DNA of 19,232 bases from Actinomycetota bacterium (GTDB lineage Bacteria > Actinomycetota > Acidimicrobiia > IMCC26256 > PALSA-610), in NCBI GenBank assembly GCA_030839005.1, contig JAUZEM010000433.1, positions 1 to 19,232 on the forward strand. Direction: 5' to 3'. Under the pieces are notes generated by a model. It was not told the DNA's origin, did no database searches, and was given only the letters and a program-made list of their open reading frames with translations. Each line of letters opens with the position of its first letter. The stretch's first letter is position 1. This document shows positions 1 through 6,007 of this stretch, piece after piece. Both the position numbers and the translations under genes were made by a program.

Positions 1-2
1 GG

Positions 3-1271
3 GAGACGGGCAAGTGCTCGGGGACGATGTACTGCGGCGACCACACGCACTACGAGTTCCTCGGGCGTGCGTTCGAGCTCTTCGCGCACATGAACGCGCT
101 CCAGCGCGACATGTGCCCGAGCATGACGAAGTTCGAAGGCGAGATCATCGCCATGACCCTCGACATGCTCCACGCCGACGCCGTCACCGAGGGCGAACCT
201 GTCGGTCTCGTCACGTCGGGTGGGAGCGGGAGCATTCTGCACGCGGTGCTCGCGTACCGCGAATGGGCGCGCAACGAGCGCGGCATCGAGCGGCCGAACT
301 TCGTCAAGCCCGAAACCGCTCATCCCGCGTTCGACAAGGCTTGCCACCTGCTCGCCGTGGAATGCCGGCGCGCGCCCATCGATTCCGAGACCATGACGGC
401 GGATGTCGACGCGATGGCGAAGCTGGTCGACGAGGAAACGATCGCGATGGTCGGATCGGCGTGCAACTACGGCTACGGGACCGTCGACCCCATCGCCGCG
501 CTGTCCGACCTCGCGCTCGAGCGGGGGGTCGGTCTGCACGTCGACAGCTGCCTGGGCGGCTTCATCCTGCCCTGGGGTCAGGAGCTCGGGTACCCGAACA
601 TCCCGCTGTTCGACTTCCGCGTTCCGGGCGTCACGAGCATCTCGGCCGACACGCACAAGTACGGCTACGGCCTCAAGGGCGCGTCGGTCCTCGCGTTCCG
701 CGACAAGCCGTTGCGCAACAGTCAATACTTCATGTTGACCGACTGGACGGGCGGGAAGTACGCGTCGCCCGGTATCGAAGGCTCTCGGTCGGGCGGCATC
801 CTGGCGTCCACATGGGCGTCGCTCGTCAGCATGGGTCGCGACGGCTACATGAAGTACGCGCGCGCCATCTTCGAGACCGCCTTCAAGATGCAGGACGCAG
901 TGCGCTCACACCCCGACCTCAGAATCCTCGGCGCGCCGACCTTCTGCTTCAGCTTCACCAGTGACGTGTTCGACATCTACCACGTGAACGACTTCATGCG
1001 TACGAAGGGTTGGCGGTTCAACGGCCAGCAGTACCCGAACGCGATCCATATGGCGGTCACCCGCCCGCAGACTCAGGACGGACTCGCCGAGACGTTCGAG
1101 ACCGACCTGGCCGACGCGGTGCGGTACGCGCACGAGCACAAGGACGAGAAGCCGGCCAGCGCGGCGATCTACGGCGGCGTTGTCGGGGGCATGACCTCCG
1201 AAGCCGACGAATTCATCCGCTCGGTCATGGAAGACATGCTCGACAAGCAACAGGGCCTGCCGAAGCCGTAG
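3..1271 (+). CDS. PLP-dependent decarboxylase/lyase, sphingosine-1-phosphate lyase-like (5' partial)
   Basis: The frame is open to the left edge, so the N-terminus is missing and the Met codon at 27 is probably internal. The visible 423 residues carry the fold-type I PLP core of the group II decarboxylase/sphingosine-phosphate lyase family: a phosphate-binding TSGGSGS segment, the cofactor-ring aspartate in HVDSCLGGF (codon 543-545), and the Schiff-base lysine in SADTHKYGYG (codon 657-659). Family members cleave or decarboxylate an amine substrate; several bacterial homologues act on phosphorylated long-chain bases, but the substrate cannot be read from sequence. HVD-x-CLGGF and the THKYG signature favour the lyase branch over glutamate decarboxylase. 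The stop lies 4 nt before the next start, so cotranscription with the DUF1697 gene is likely. The family call is firm and the substrate is unknown. Confidence 0.9.
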   Translation, partial: ETGKCSGTMYCGDHTHYEFLGRAFELFAHMNALQRDMCPSMTKFEGEIIAMTLDMLHADAVTEGEPVGLVTSGGSGSILHAVLAYREWARNERGIERPNFVKPETAHPAFDKACHLLAVECRRAPIDSETMTADVDAMAKLVDEETIAMVGSACNYGYGTVDPIAALSDLALERGVGLHVDSCLGGFILPWGQELGYPNIPLFDFRVPGVTSISADTHKYGYGLKGASVLAFRDKPLRNSQYFMLTDWTGGKYASPGIEGSRSGGILASTWASLVSMGRDGYMKYARAIFETAFKMQDAVRSHPDLRILGAPTFCFSFTSDVFDIYHVNDFMRTKGWRFNGQQYPNAIHMAVTRPQTQDGLAETFETDLADAVRYAHEHKDEKPASAAIYGGVVGGMTSEADEFIRSVMEDMLDKQQGLPKP

Positions 1272-1275
1272 CACG

Positions 1276-1800
1276 TTGCCCACGTACATCGCGCTCCTGC
1301 GCGGCGTCAACGTCGGCGCCGGGCGCAAGGTCCCCATGCACGACCTGCGCGCGCTCTTCGAAAAACTCGGTCACGCGAACGTGCGGACGTACATCCAGAG
1401 CGGCAACGTCGTCTTCACCGCCAAGGCCGGAGCGCCGGCGCGCGTCCGGTCGGCGATCGAGCAGGGCATCGAGCGCGACTTCAGGCTCGAGGTTGCGGTG
1501 CTTCTGCGCAAGCCCGCGGAGCTAGCCAGGGTGCTCGAACGGAACCCTTTCGGGGCGGACGCGTATGTCACGTTTCTCGACGACCTGCCCGACAAGCACC
1601 GGGTTGCCGCTCTCGATCCTGCGCGCTACCGGCCGGACGAGTTCGTGGTGGACGGCCGCAACGTGTTCGTGCGCTGCCCGAACGGCTACGGGCGCACGAA
1701 GATCAACAACACCTTCTTCGAGCGCGCGCTCGCGACCAAGGCGACGACCCGCAACCTGAAGACGGTCACGACCTTGCACGAATGGGCAGCCGACACGTGA
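1276..1800 (+). CDS. DUF1697 family protein
   Basis: This 174-residue protein has the typical DUF1697 opening (YIALLRGVNVGAGRKVPM, residues 4-21) and the following RTYIQSGNVVF motif, which are the family's most conserved stretches. The length is normal for the family. The function is not established; members are small soluble proteins with a ferredoxin-like fold. The best start is the TTG at 1276, just 4 nt after the upstream stop. No clear Shine-Dalgarno sequence is visible, which fits translational coupling to the lyase gene. It converges with the isomerase-fold gene, with about 20 bp between their stops. Confidence 0.9.
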   Translation: MPTYIALLRGVNVGAGRKVPMHDLRALFEKLGHANVRTYIQSGNVVFTAKAGAPARVRSAIEQGIERDFRLEVAVLLRKPAELARVLERNPFGADAYVTFLDDLPDKHRVAALDPARYRPDEFVVDGRNVFVRCPNGYGRTKINNTFFERALATKATTRNLKTVTTLHEWAADT

Positions 1801-1819
1801 CCGCGCCCGGCCCGCGAGC

Positions 1820-2440
1820 TCAGGCGCGGGCGCGTAGCGTCTCGACGCCTGCACCGTCGCAATCCGCGAGCGCCCCGGTACGTCCGACCATCGCCAGGAT
1901 CAACGACATACACGGGCCCTTCACTTCGGGACCGTCGCCGGTCGCCCAATCGACGTCGGTCGCTTGCAGCTTCAGCCCGACGACGCGCTTCTTCGCGCGC
2001 AGGGGCGCGCCCGTCTTCTTGTACAGCTCGGCCAGCGTCACGAGATGCTCAGCCGGATGCTCACCACGCGCGCCTTGGGAGCGGCGGATGTCCTCGCCGT
2101 GCACCATCACCTCGCCGAGCGCGACGTACGCGGGCCCGGGCGGCTTTCGGTTGCTCGTGATGATCGCGTCGTAGCGCGCCCTCACCTCGGCCGGCGTTCC
2201 GGTCGAGTAGTTGCGCAGGTCGCCATCGACGAACTTGTCGAAGTTGAACCCGGTCTTGACGAAGCCGGCGAAGAAATGACCCGCGGTGATGTTGCCGGCA
2301 GCCGTGAGGTGCGCGACGACCTCCTGGACACTCCACTTGTCGCACCACGTCGGGGCGCTCCACTGTGCCGGCGTGAGCGTGTCGAGGAACTCGCCGAGCG
2401 ACGCGCGCTCCGCATGGACCATCGGCATGAGGTCGGCCAT
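1820..2440 (-). CDS. mycothiol-dependent maleylpyruvate isomerase-family protein (DinB-like, TIGR03083 type)
   Basis: The protein has 206 residues, with an N-terminal four-helix DinB/MDMPI domain and a short C-terminal domain. The metal-site pattern of the family is visible: His44 in VVAHLTA, and Glu110 and His114 in GEVMVHGEDIRR. The C-terminal stretch KLQATDVDWATGDGPEVKGP is the usual second-domain signature. Family members use mycothiol (or another thiol) as cofactor in isomerisation, detoxification or transfer reactions; most paralogues have no assigned substrate. The start is supported by an AGGAG sequence 8 nt upstream. It stands alone and converges with the DUF1697 gene. The family is sure, but calling it an actual maleylpyruvate isomerase would overreach because no aromatic-degradation genes are nearby. 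Confidence 0.88.
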   Translation of the reverse strand: MADLMPMVHAERASLGEFLDTLTPAQWSAPTWCDKWSVQEVVAHLTAAGNITAGHFFAGFVKTGFNFDKFVDGDLRNYSTGTPAEVRARYDAIITSNRKPPGPAYVALGEVMVHGEDIRRSQGARGEHPAEHLVTLAELYKKTGAPLRAKKRVVGLKLQATDVDWATGDGPEVKGPCMSLILAMVGRTGALADCDGAGVETLRARA

Positions 2441-2529
2441 CTCGACATCTCCTCTTGATCTCTTGATTCGGTGAGGCGGCTGAGCCCGCAGCCTTCCAGG
2501 TCAGGGCCTCACGATCTCGCGGTCGCGGG

Positions 2530-2721
2530 CTACTTGTTGAACCGGATGACCCGGTCGAGCACGTCGAGTGCGGTTTCGTCGAGGGTCTGACCCAGCGCCG
2601 CAGCCCTGATCTTCAGCCGGTTGAAGGCTTCGGCGATGTCGCAGTCGGCCTGGGCGGCGACCATCCCGGTGGCTTGGTGAACTGCCACGCTGTGCGACTG
2701 ATCGGATGCCCAGTCCGACAT
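2530..2721 (-). CDS. ANTAR domain mini-protein (63 aa)
   Basis: The 63-residue product is almost entirely an ANTAR RNA-binding domain: the pattern VHQATGMVAAQADCDIAEAF...LKIRAAALGQTLDETALDVL matches the three-helix family consensus (A.G.l...... ..eAf..L...A......l...A). ANTAR domains act as transcription antiterminators by binding paired hexaloop RNA stems, normally behind a GAF, PAS or receiver sensor domain. Here no sensor domain precedes the ATG: in this frame the upstream sequence is intergenic and then antisense to the VOC gene. It is either a stand-alone ANTAR protein or the C-terminal relic of a GAF-ANTAR regulator. No Shine-Dalgarno sequence is seen; a -10-like hexamer sits 6 nt upstream of the ATG, suggesting a leaderless message. 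Start confidence is moderate. Confidence 0.72.
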   Translation of the reverse strand: MSDWASDQSHSVAVHQATGMVAAQADCDIAEAFNRLKIRAAALGQTLDETALDVLDRVIRFNK

Positions 2722-2727
2722 ACTGGC

Positions 2728-2755
2728 AACGTACAGCGTTGCGGGCAATCCGCAA
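2728..2755 (-). promoter_or_regulatory. candidate leaderless promoter of the ANTAR gene
   Basis: On the minus strand TTGCGG (2755-2750) and TACGTT (2733-2728) are separated by 16 nt, and TACGTT ends 6 nt before the ATG at 2721. This fits a -35/-10 (TANNNT) pair with transcription starting at or next to the start codon, a common layout in actinomycetes. It rests on pattern only. Confidence 0.35.
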
Positions 2756-2771
2756 GTCCCAAAATCCGGGG

Positions 2772-2823
2772 CGATGAGCCGGGCCGATGAGCCGGTGCGA
2801 TGAGCCAGCGCGATGAGTTCGCG
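2772..2823. repeat. four direct 13-bp tandem repeats, CGATGAGCCGGNN
   Basis: Copies start at 2772, 2785, 2798 and 2811, exactly 13 bp apart. The first three share CGATGAGCC; the fourth keeps CGATGAG and ends TTCGCG. They fill the middle of the interval between the divergent ANTAR (start 2721) and VOC (start 2878) genes, 55 bp from the VOC start and 51 bp from the ANTAR start. This position would suit an array of regulator sites, but a plain slippage repeat is also possible. Confidence 0.9.
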
Positions 2824-2865
2824 CGTTCTGGGCAGTCTTGTATATCGAGAGCCGAGAACCTTCCG

Positions 2866-2871
2866 AAGGAG
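2866..2871 (+). promoter_or_regulatory. ribosome binding site fixing the VOC gene start
   Basis: AAGGAG lies 6 nt before the GTG at 2878. It selects that GTG over in-frame upstream codons such as the ATG at 2800, which lies within the tandem repeats. Confidence 0.8.
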
Positions 2872-2877
2872 CGAGCC

Positions 2878-3648
2878 GTGCCGAAACGTGACGTAGCCCC
2901 TGTGGGTGCACCGTGTTGGATCGATCTGTCGACCTCCGATCCGGACAAGAGCAAGGCGTTCTACGGCGAGCTGTTCGGCTGGACGGCCGAGGACGCCGGC
3001 GAGGAGTACGGCGGCTATATCAACTTCTCCAAGGACGGACTGCCGGTGGCGGGCGCGATGCGCAACGACGGTCAGTCGGGGATGCCGGACACGTGGTCGG
3101 TGTACCTCGCCAGCGAGAACGCGCCGGCGACCGTCGACGCCGCGGCTTCCGGCGGCGGACAGGTCGTGGTCCCGGCGATGCCGGTCATGGATCTCGGCAC
3201 CATGGCCGTGGTGACCGACCCCGGTCAGGCCGCCATCGGTATCTGGCAGCCCGGTCTCCACAAGGGCTTCGGGATCCTCGCCGAGCCGGGCGCTCCCAGC
3301 TGGTTCGAGTTGCACACCCGCGCGTACGAGGCGTCGGTCAAGTTCTACCGAGACGTCTTCAAGTGGGACACGCACGTCGCCGGCGACAGCCCCGAGTTCC
3401 GGTATACGACGCTCGGCGAAGGCGAAGGCCAGCAGGCCGGCATCATGGACGCCAGTTCCTTCCTCCCCGCAGGTGCCCCGGCGAGCTGGTCGATCTACTT
3501 CGGCGCCGACGACACCGACAAAGCCCTGGCGAAGATCGTCGACCTCGGCGGCTCGGTCGTGCAACCCGCGGAAGACACCCCGTACGGGCGCCTCGCCGCG
3601 GCCACCGATCCCACCGGCGCGCTCTTCAAGCTCGTAGCCGGGAGCTGA
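2878..3648 (+). CDS. two-domain VOC (glyoxalase/bleomycin resistance fold) protein, CFP30B/Rv0577-like
   Basis: This 256-residue protein is built of two tandem VOC modules (about residues 10-125 and 138-255). Each begins with an aromatic-x-(D/E)L strand (CWIDL, SWFEL), followed by a helix carrying FY (KSKAFYGELFGW, ASVKFYRDVFKW), and each ends with TDP(T/G)GA. Size, the N-terminal MPKR and the overall layout resemble mycobacterial Rv0577 (CFP30B/TB27.3), a secreted antigen implicated in methylglyoxal handling. That resemblance is from memory, and a glyoxalase activity is not proven for this protein. The GTG start is chosen because of the well-placed AAGGAG. The ECF sigma gene follows 53 bp downstream on the same strand, so the two may share a transcript. 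Confidence 0.9.
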   Translation: MPKRDVAPVGAPCWIDLSTSDPDKSKAFYGELFGWTAEDAGEEYGGYINFSKDGLPVAGAMRNDGQSGMPDTWSVYLASENAPATVDAAASGGGQVVVPAMPVMDLGTMAVVTDPGQAAIGIWQPGLHKGFGILAEPGAPSWFELHTRAYEASVKFYRDVFKWDTHVAGDSPEFRYTTLGEGEGQQAGIMDASSFLPAGAPASWSIYFGADDTDKALAKIVDLGGSVVQPAEDTPYGRLAAATDPTGALFKLVAGS

Positions 3649-3701
3649 CGGCGTTCGGTACGGTTGGCGATCCGAACACTCGAGCGAAGGAGCGGCCGCG
3701 C

Positions 3702-4682
3702 ATGACGGGCACCACGAGCCTCGACCCGGCCGCGGCCGAGCTCGGGTTCGAGCAGCACCGAGCGGAGTTGACCGCGTTCTGCTACCGAATGCTCGGCTCG
3801 GCATTCGAAGCCGACGACGCGGTGCAGGAGACGTTGGTGCGCGCCTGGCGCAGCTTCGATCGGTTCGAAGGTCGCGCCGCGGTGCGGTCGTGGCTGTATC
3901 GCATCGCGAGCAATGTGTGCTTCGACATGTTGAAGGGTCGCCGCCGCCGCGCGCTACCCATGGACTTCATGGCCGTCGGTCGGGCGGACGGGCCGGTCGA
4001 TCCGCCCACCGCCGAGAGCATGTGGGTCGGGCCCGTCCCCGATCATCGCGTCACGCCCGCCGCGTGCGATCCGGCCGAGAAAGCCGAGATCCGCGAATCG
4101 GTTCGGCTCGCCTTCGTCGCCGCGTTGCAGCACCTCCCGGCGCGTCAGCGTGCGGTACTGATCCTGCGCGAAGTGCTGAAGTGGAAGGCAAACGAGGTCG
4201 CGGAGCTGCTCGACACGACGGTCGTGTCGGTGAACAGCGCGCTGCAACGCGCCCGCGCGACGCTCGCCGATCACAACGTCACGGCGAGCACCGCGCCGCA
4301 GCCGGTCGACGAGGCGCAACAAGAGCTGCTCACGCGGTATGTCGACGCGTTCGAACGCTTCGATATCGAATCGCTCGTGGCCTTGCTGCACGAAGACGCC
4401 ACGATGCAGATGCCGCCGTACCCGCTCTGGATGCGGGGCGCGGGCGAATACCGCACCTGGCTCCTCGGGCCCGGCAGCGGTTGTCGCGGGTCTCGGTTGG
4501 CCCGAATCAACGCGAACGGTGCGCCGGCATACGCGCAATGGCGAGTGCATCCCGATGGTGGTTTCTCGGCGTGGTCGATTCACGTCCTCACGCTGTCAGC
4601 CGGCGTCATCACTGCGATGGACTTCTTCGTCGACCCCGACCTCTTCCCGCTCTTCGACCTCCCGATCCGGCTCCACGCCTGA
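3702..4682 (+). CDS. ECF RNA polymerase sigma factor with C-terminal SnoaL-like domain (TIGR02960/SigG-like)
   Basis: This is a 326-residue sigma factor. Region 2 covers about residues 17-80 (AFCYRMLGSAFEADDAVQET, then WLYRIASNVCFDMLKGR). A proline-rich linker at 95-118 contains the VDPPTAESMWVGPVPD pattern typical of this subgroup. Region 4 spans about 136-190 (LPARQRAVLILREVL, then EVAELLDTTVVSVNSALQRAR). A SnoaL/NTF2-like domain fills about 207-320. In this type of ECF factor the fused SnoaL domain is thought to modulate activity in place of a separate anti-sigma factor; no anti-sigma gene is seen here. GAAGGAG 9 nt upstream supports the ATG. Its last 87 bp overlap the 3' end of the STAS gene on the other strand. 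Targets are unknown. Confidence 0.93.
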   Translation: MTGTTSLDPAAAELGFEQHRAELTAFCYRMLGSAFEADDAVQETLVRAWRSFDRFEGRAAVRSWLYRIASNVCFDMLKGRRRRALPMDFMAVGRADGPVDPPTAESMWVGPVPDHRVTPAACDPAEKAEIRESVRLAFVAALQHLPARQRAVLILREVLKWKANEVAELLDTTVVSVNSALQRARATLADHNVTASTAPQPVDEAQQELLTRYVDAFERFDIESLVALLHEDATMQMPPYPLWMRGAGEYRTWLLGPGSGCRGSRLARINANGAPAYAQWRVHPDGGFSAWSIHVLTLSAGVITAMDFFVDPDLFPLFDLPIRLHA

Positions 4683-4997
4683 TTCGGCAACCACCAGCAC
4701 GTCGGAGAGACCCGCGAGCGCGAGAAGATCGACGAGCGCGGCGCCGGCATTGTGCAGCCGGATCGAGACTCCCAAGCGCTGCGCCGTCAGCTGTAAACGC
4801 GCCAACACCTCCAACGCGAGCTCGTCGGGCTCGGTGATCTGACCCACGTCGCAGGCGAGCGGACCGGAAGCGTCGTCCGGACCAGTGTCCTCGATACGAC
4901 CGTTGTTCTTAATTCGACCCTTGTTCTCGATACGACCGTGCACGACGATCACGATCGGTCTCGCTGGCGGCACGGGTTCCACACCGGACAAGACCAT
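4596..4997 (-). CDS. STAS-domain protein (MlaB/anti-anti-sigma-like) with repeat-derived insertion
   Basis: This 133-residue protein resembles small actinobacterial STAS proteins: a first strand (PIVIVVHG, 14-21), then CDVGQITEPDELALEVLARLQLTAQRLGVSIRL (49-81) and a last helix (ALVDLLALAGLSDVL). The usual phosphorylatable D-S-x-G is absent (VGQITEPDE instead), so regulation by phosphorylation is unlikely. Residues 21-38 are three six-residue repeats (GRIENK, GRIKNN, GRIEDT) encoded by 18-bp DNA repeats, where helix alpha-1 would be expected. The acidic tail (about 106-133) lies antisense to the end of the sigma gene. No clear Shine-Dalgarno sequence precedes the ATG at 4997; a GTG a few codons in is also possible. 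A partner role with the convergent sigma factor is conceivable but unproven, and partial decay of the gene cannot be excluded. Confidence 0.68.
   Translation of the reverse strand: MVLSGVEPVPPARPIVIVVHGRIENKGRIKNNGRIEDTGPDDASGPLACDVGQITEPDELALEVLARLQLTAQRLGVSIRLHNAGAALVDLLALAGLSDVLVVAESGVEPDREVEEREEVGVDEEVHRSDDAG
4884..4937 (-). repeat. three contiguous 18-bp repeats inside the STAS gene
   Basis: Read on the minus strand, the units GGTCGTATCGAGAACAAG (4937-4920), GGTCGAATTAAGAACAAC (4919-4902) and GGTCGTATCGAGGACACT (4901-4884) abut without gaps. Each is six codons long and keeps the STAS frame. The same unit recurs in the opposite orientation at 5040-5092. Confidence 0.93.
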
Positions 4998-5039
4998 CCG
5001 GTGGGTAGGAAGTCACCGATGATTTCCGCCCGAGGACAG

Positions 5040-5092
5040 CGTCGTATCAAGAGCAGCGTCGTATCAAGAACAAGGGTCGTATCAAGAGCAGA
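5040..5092 (+). repeat. three copies of the same repeat unit in the DUF899 gene leader
   Basis: CGTCGTATCAAGAGCAG (5040), CGTCGTATCAAGAACAAG (5057) and GGTCGTATCAAGAGCAGA (5075) lie directly before the AGAGGAG ribosome site of the DUF899 gene. The middle copy differs from the first STAS-gene unit at only two of 18 positions. Because the two genes are divergent, each message would carry the unit in the same sense. Confidence 0.93.
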
Positions 5093-5109
5093 CTTCGAGA
5101 GGAGAGCAC

Positions 5110-5874
5110 ATGAGTCTTCCGCTGGTCGTGTCACGAAACGAGTGGCTGGTCGCTCGCAAAGCGCTCCTCGCCAAGGAGAAGGAGTTCACCCACCAGCGAG
5201 ACGCGCTGAGTGCCGATCGGCGCCGGCTGCCGATGGTCGAGATCGACAAGAAATACGTGTTCGACGGACCCGACGGGAAGGCAAGCCTTCTCGACCTCTT
5301 CGAAGGCCGCCGGCAACTCATCATCGGCCATTTCATGTTCGACCCGAGATGGGACGACGGATGTCCGAGCTGCACAGCCGGCGCCGACGAGATGTCGAAT
5401 GGTCACCTCGAACATCTGCACGCGCGTGACACCACATTCGCCTACGTCTCGCGCGCACCCTTGGCGAAGATCGAGGCGTACAAGGCGCGCCGGGGTTGGA
5501 CCTTCCCGTGGTACTCGTCGAACGGCTCCGACTTCAACTACGACTTCCACGTGACCTTGGACGAATCCGTCGCCCCGGTCGAGTACAACTACCGGACCAA
5601 GGCCGAGCACGAGAAGGCAGGTACCGCGCTCTACGTCGAGGGCGATCAGCCCGTCGAGGATCCCGGCCGGAGCTGCTTCCTGCGCGTCGACGACCGCGTC
5701 TTCCACACCTACTCGGTGTACGCCCGCGGCCTCGAGACGATCGGCGGTTCGTACTACATGCTCGACGAGACCGCGCTCGGCCGGCAGGAGGACTGGGAGG
5801 AGCCGAAGGGTCGGGCGGAGTCCGCCCGGGCCGCGCGCCCCGACTTCGCCGTCGACGAAGACACGACGACGTGA
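5110..5874 (+). CDS. DUF899 thioredoxin-like family protein
   Basis: This 254-residue protein belongs to DUF899, a thioredoxin-fold family of unknown function that is common in actinomycetes. Visible family features are the opening VVSRNEWLVARKALLAKEKEFTHQRD, a strand LIIGHFMFDP followed by DDGCPSCTAGAD with Cys85 and Cys88 (a CPSC redox-type motif), and the later RGWTFPWYSSNGSDFNYDF block. The CxxC may support disulfide or peroxide chemistry, but no activity is established. AGAGGAG just upstream supports the ATG at 5110. The gene follows the three 18-bp repeats, so its leader contains them. Its TGA overlaps the GTG of the following hydrolase remnant (GTGA), showing that the two once formed a coupled pair. 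Confidence 0.92.
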   Translation: MSLPLVVSRNEWLVARKALLAKEKEFTHQRDALSADRRRLPMVEIDKKYVFDGPDGKASLLDLFEGRRQLIIGHFMFDPRWDDGCPSCTAGADEMSNGHLEHLHARDTTFAYVSRAPLAKIEAYKARRGWTFPWYSSNGSDFNYDFHVTLDESVAPVEYNYRTKAEHEKAGTALYVEGDQPVEDPGRSCFLRVDDRVFHTYSVYARGLETIGGSYYMLDETALGRQEDWEEPKGRAESARAARPDFAVDEDTTT

Positions 5875-5996
5875 GCGGACGACTCTCGAAGGCGCGCCTC
5901 GAGCGCATGCACGACGCGGAGGGTCGATGGAGCCGGCCGCCCGCGTTCCCGTCCGGCGCCGGCGGACTCGTGTCGACGGCGCGCGGCAGGCAATAG
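5871..5996 (+). pseudogene. remnant of a beta-lactamase-family serine hydrolase (internal deletion and truncation)
   Basis: A GTG overlapping the DUF899 stop opens a 41-codon frame. Its first 15 residues (MSGRLSKARLERMHD) look like the start of EstB/class C beta-lactamase-family serine hydrolases. The next part (GRWSRPPAFPSGAGGLVST) matches a block these proteins carry deep in the chain, far past the SxxK active-site motif. The frame then ends at TAG 5994. The sequence is therefore best explained by a large in-frame internal deletion plus loss of the C-terminal part. No SxxK serine or YxN motif remains, so no activity is expected. Assignment of the two blocks is from memory of the family; the short length limits certainty. 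A new small protein made from the leftover frame is the alternative. Confidence 0.7.
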
Positions 5997-6007
5997 CGTG
6001 CGGCGGG

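Noticed and set aside
2913..3701. In-frame extension of the sigma factor upstream to 2913
   Set aside because: It reads the VOC gene out of frame as an Arg-rich shadow, and a good ribosome site precedes the ATG at 3702.
2722..3804. Minus-strand extension of the ANTAR frame to about 424 residues
   Set aside because: The extension runs antisense through the VOC gene and shows no GAF or other sensor domain; only the last 63 codons resemble a protein.
4884..5092. CRISPR array
   Set aside because: The repeats are contiguous 17-18 bp units without spacers, in two opposite-facing groups, and no cas gene is present.
5871..5996. Intact small functional gene after DUF899
   Set aside because: Its two halves look like distant parts of one hydrolase with the active-site region missing, which points to a deletion remnant.
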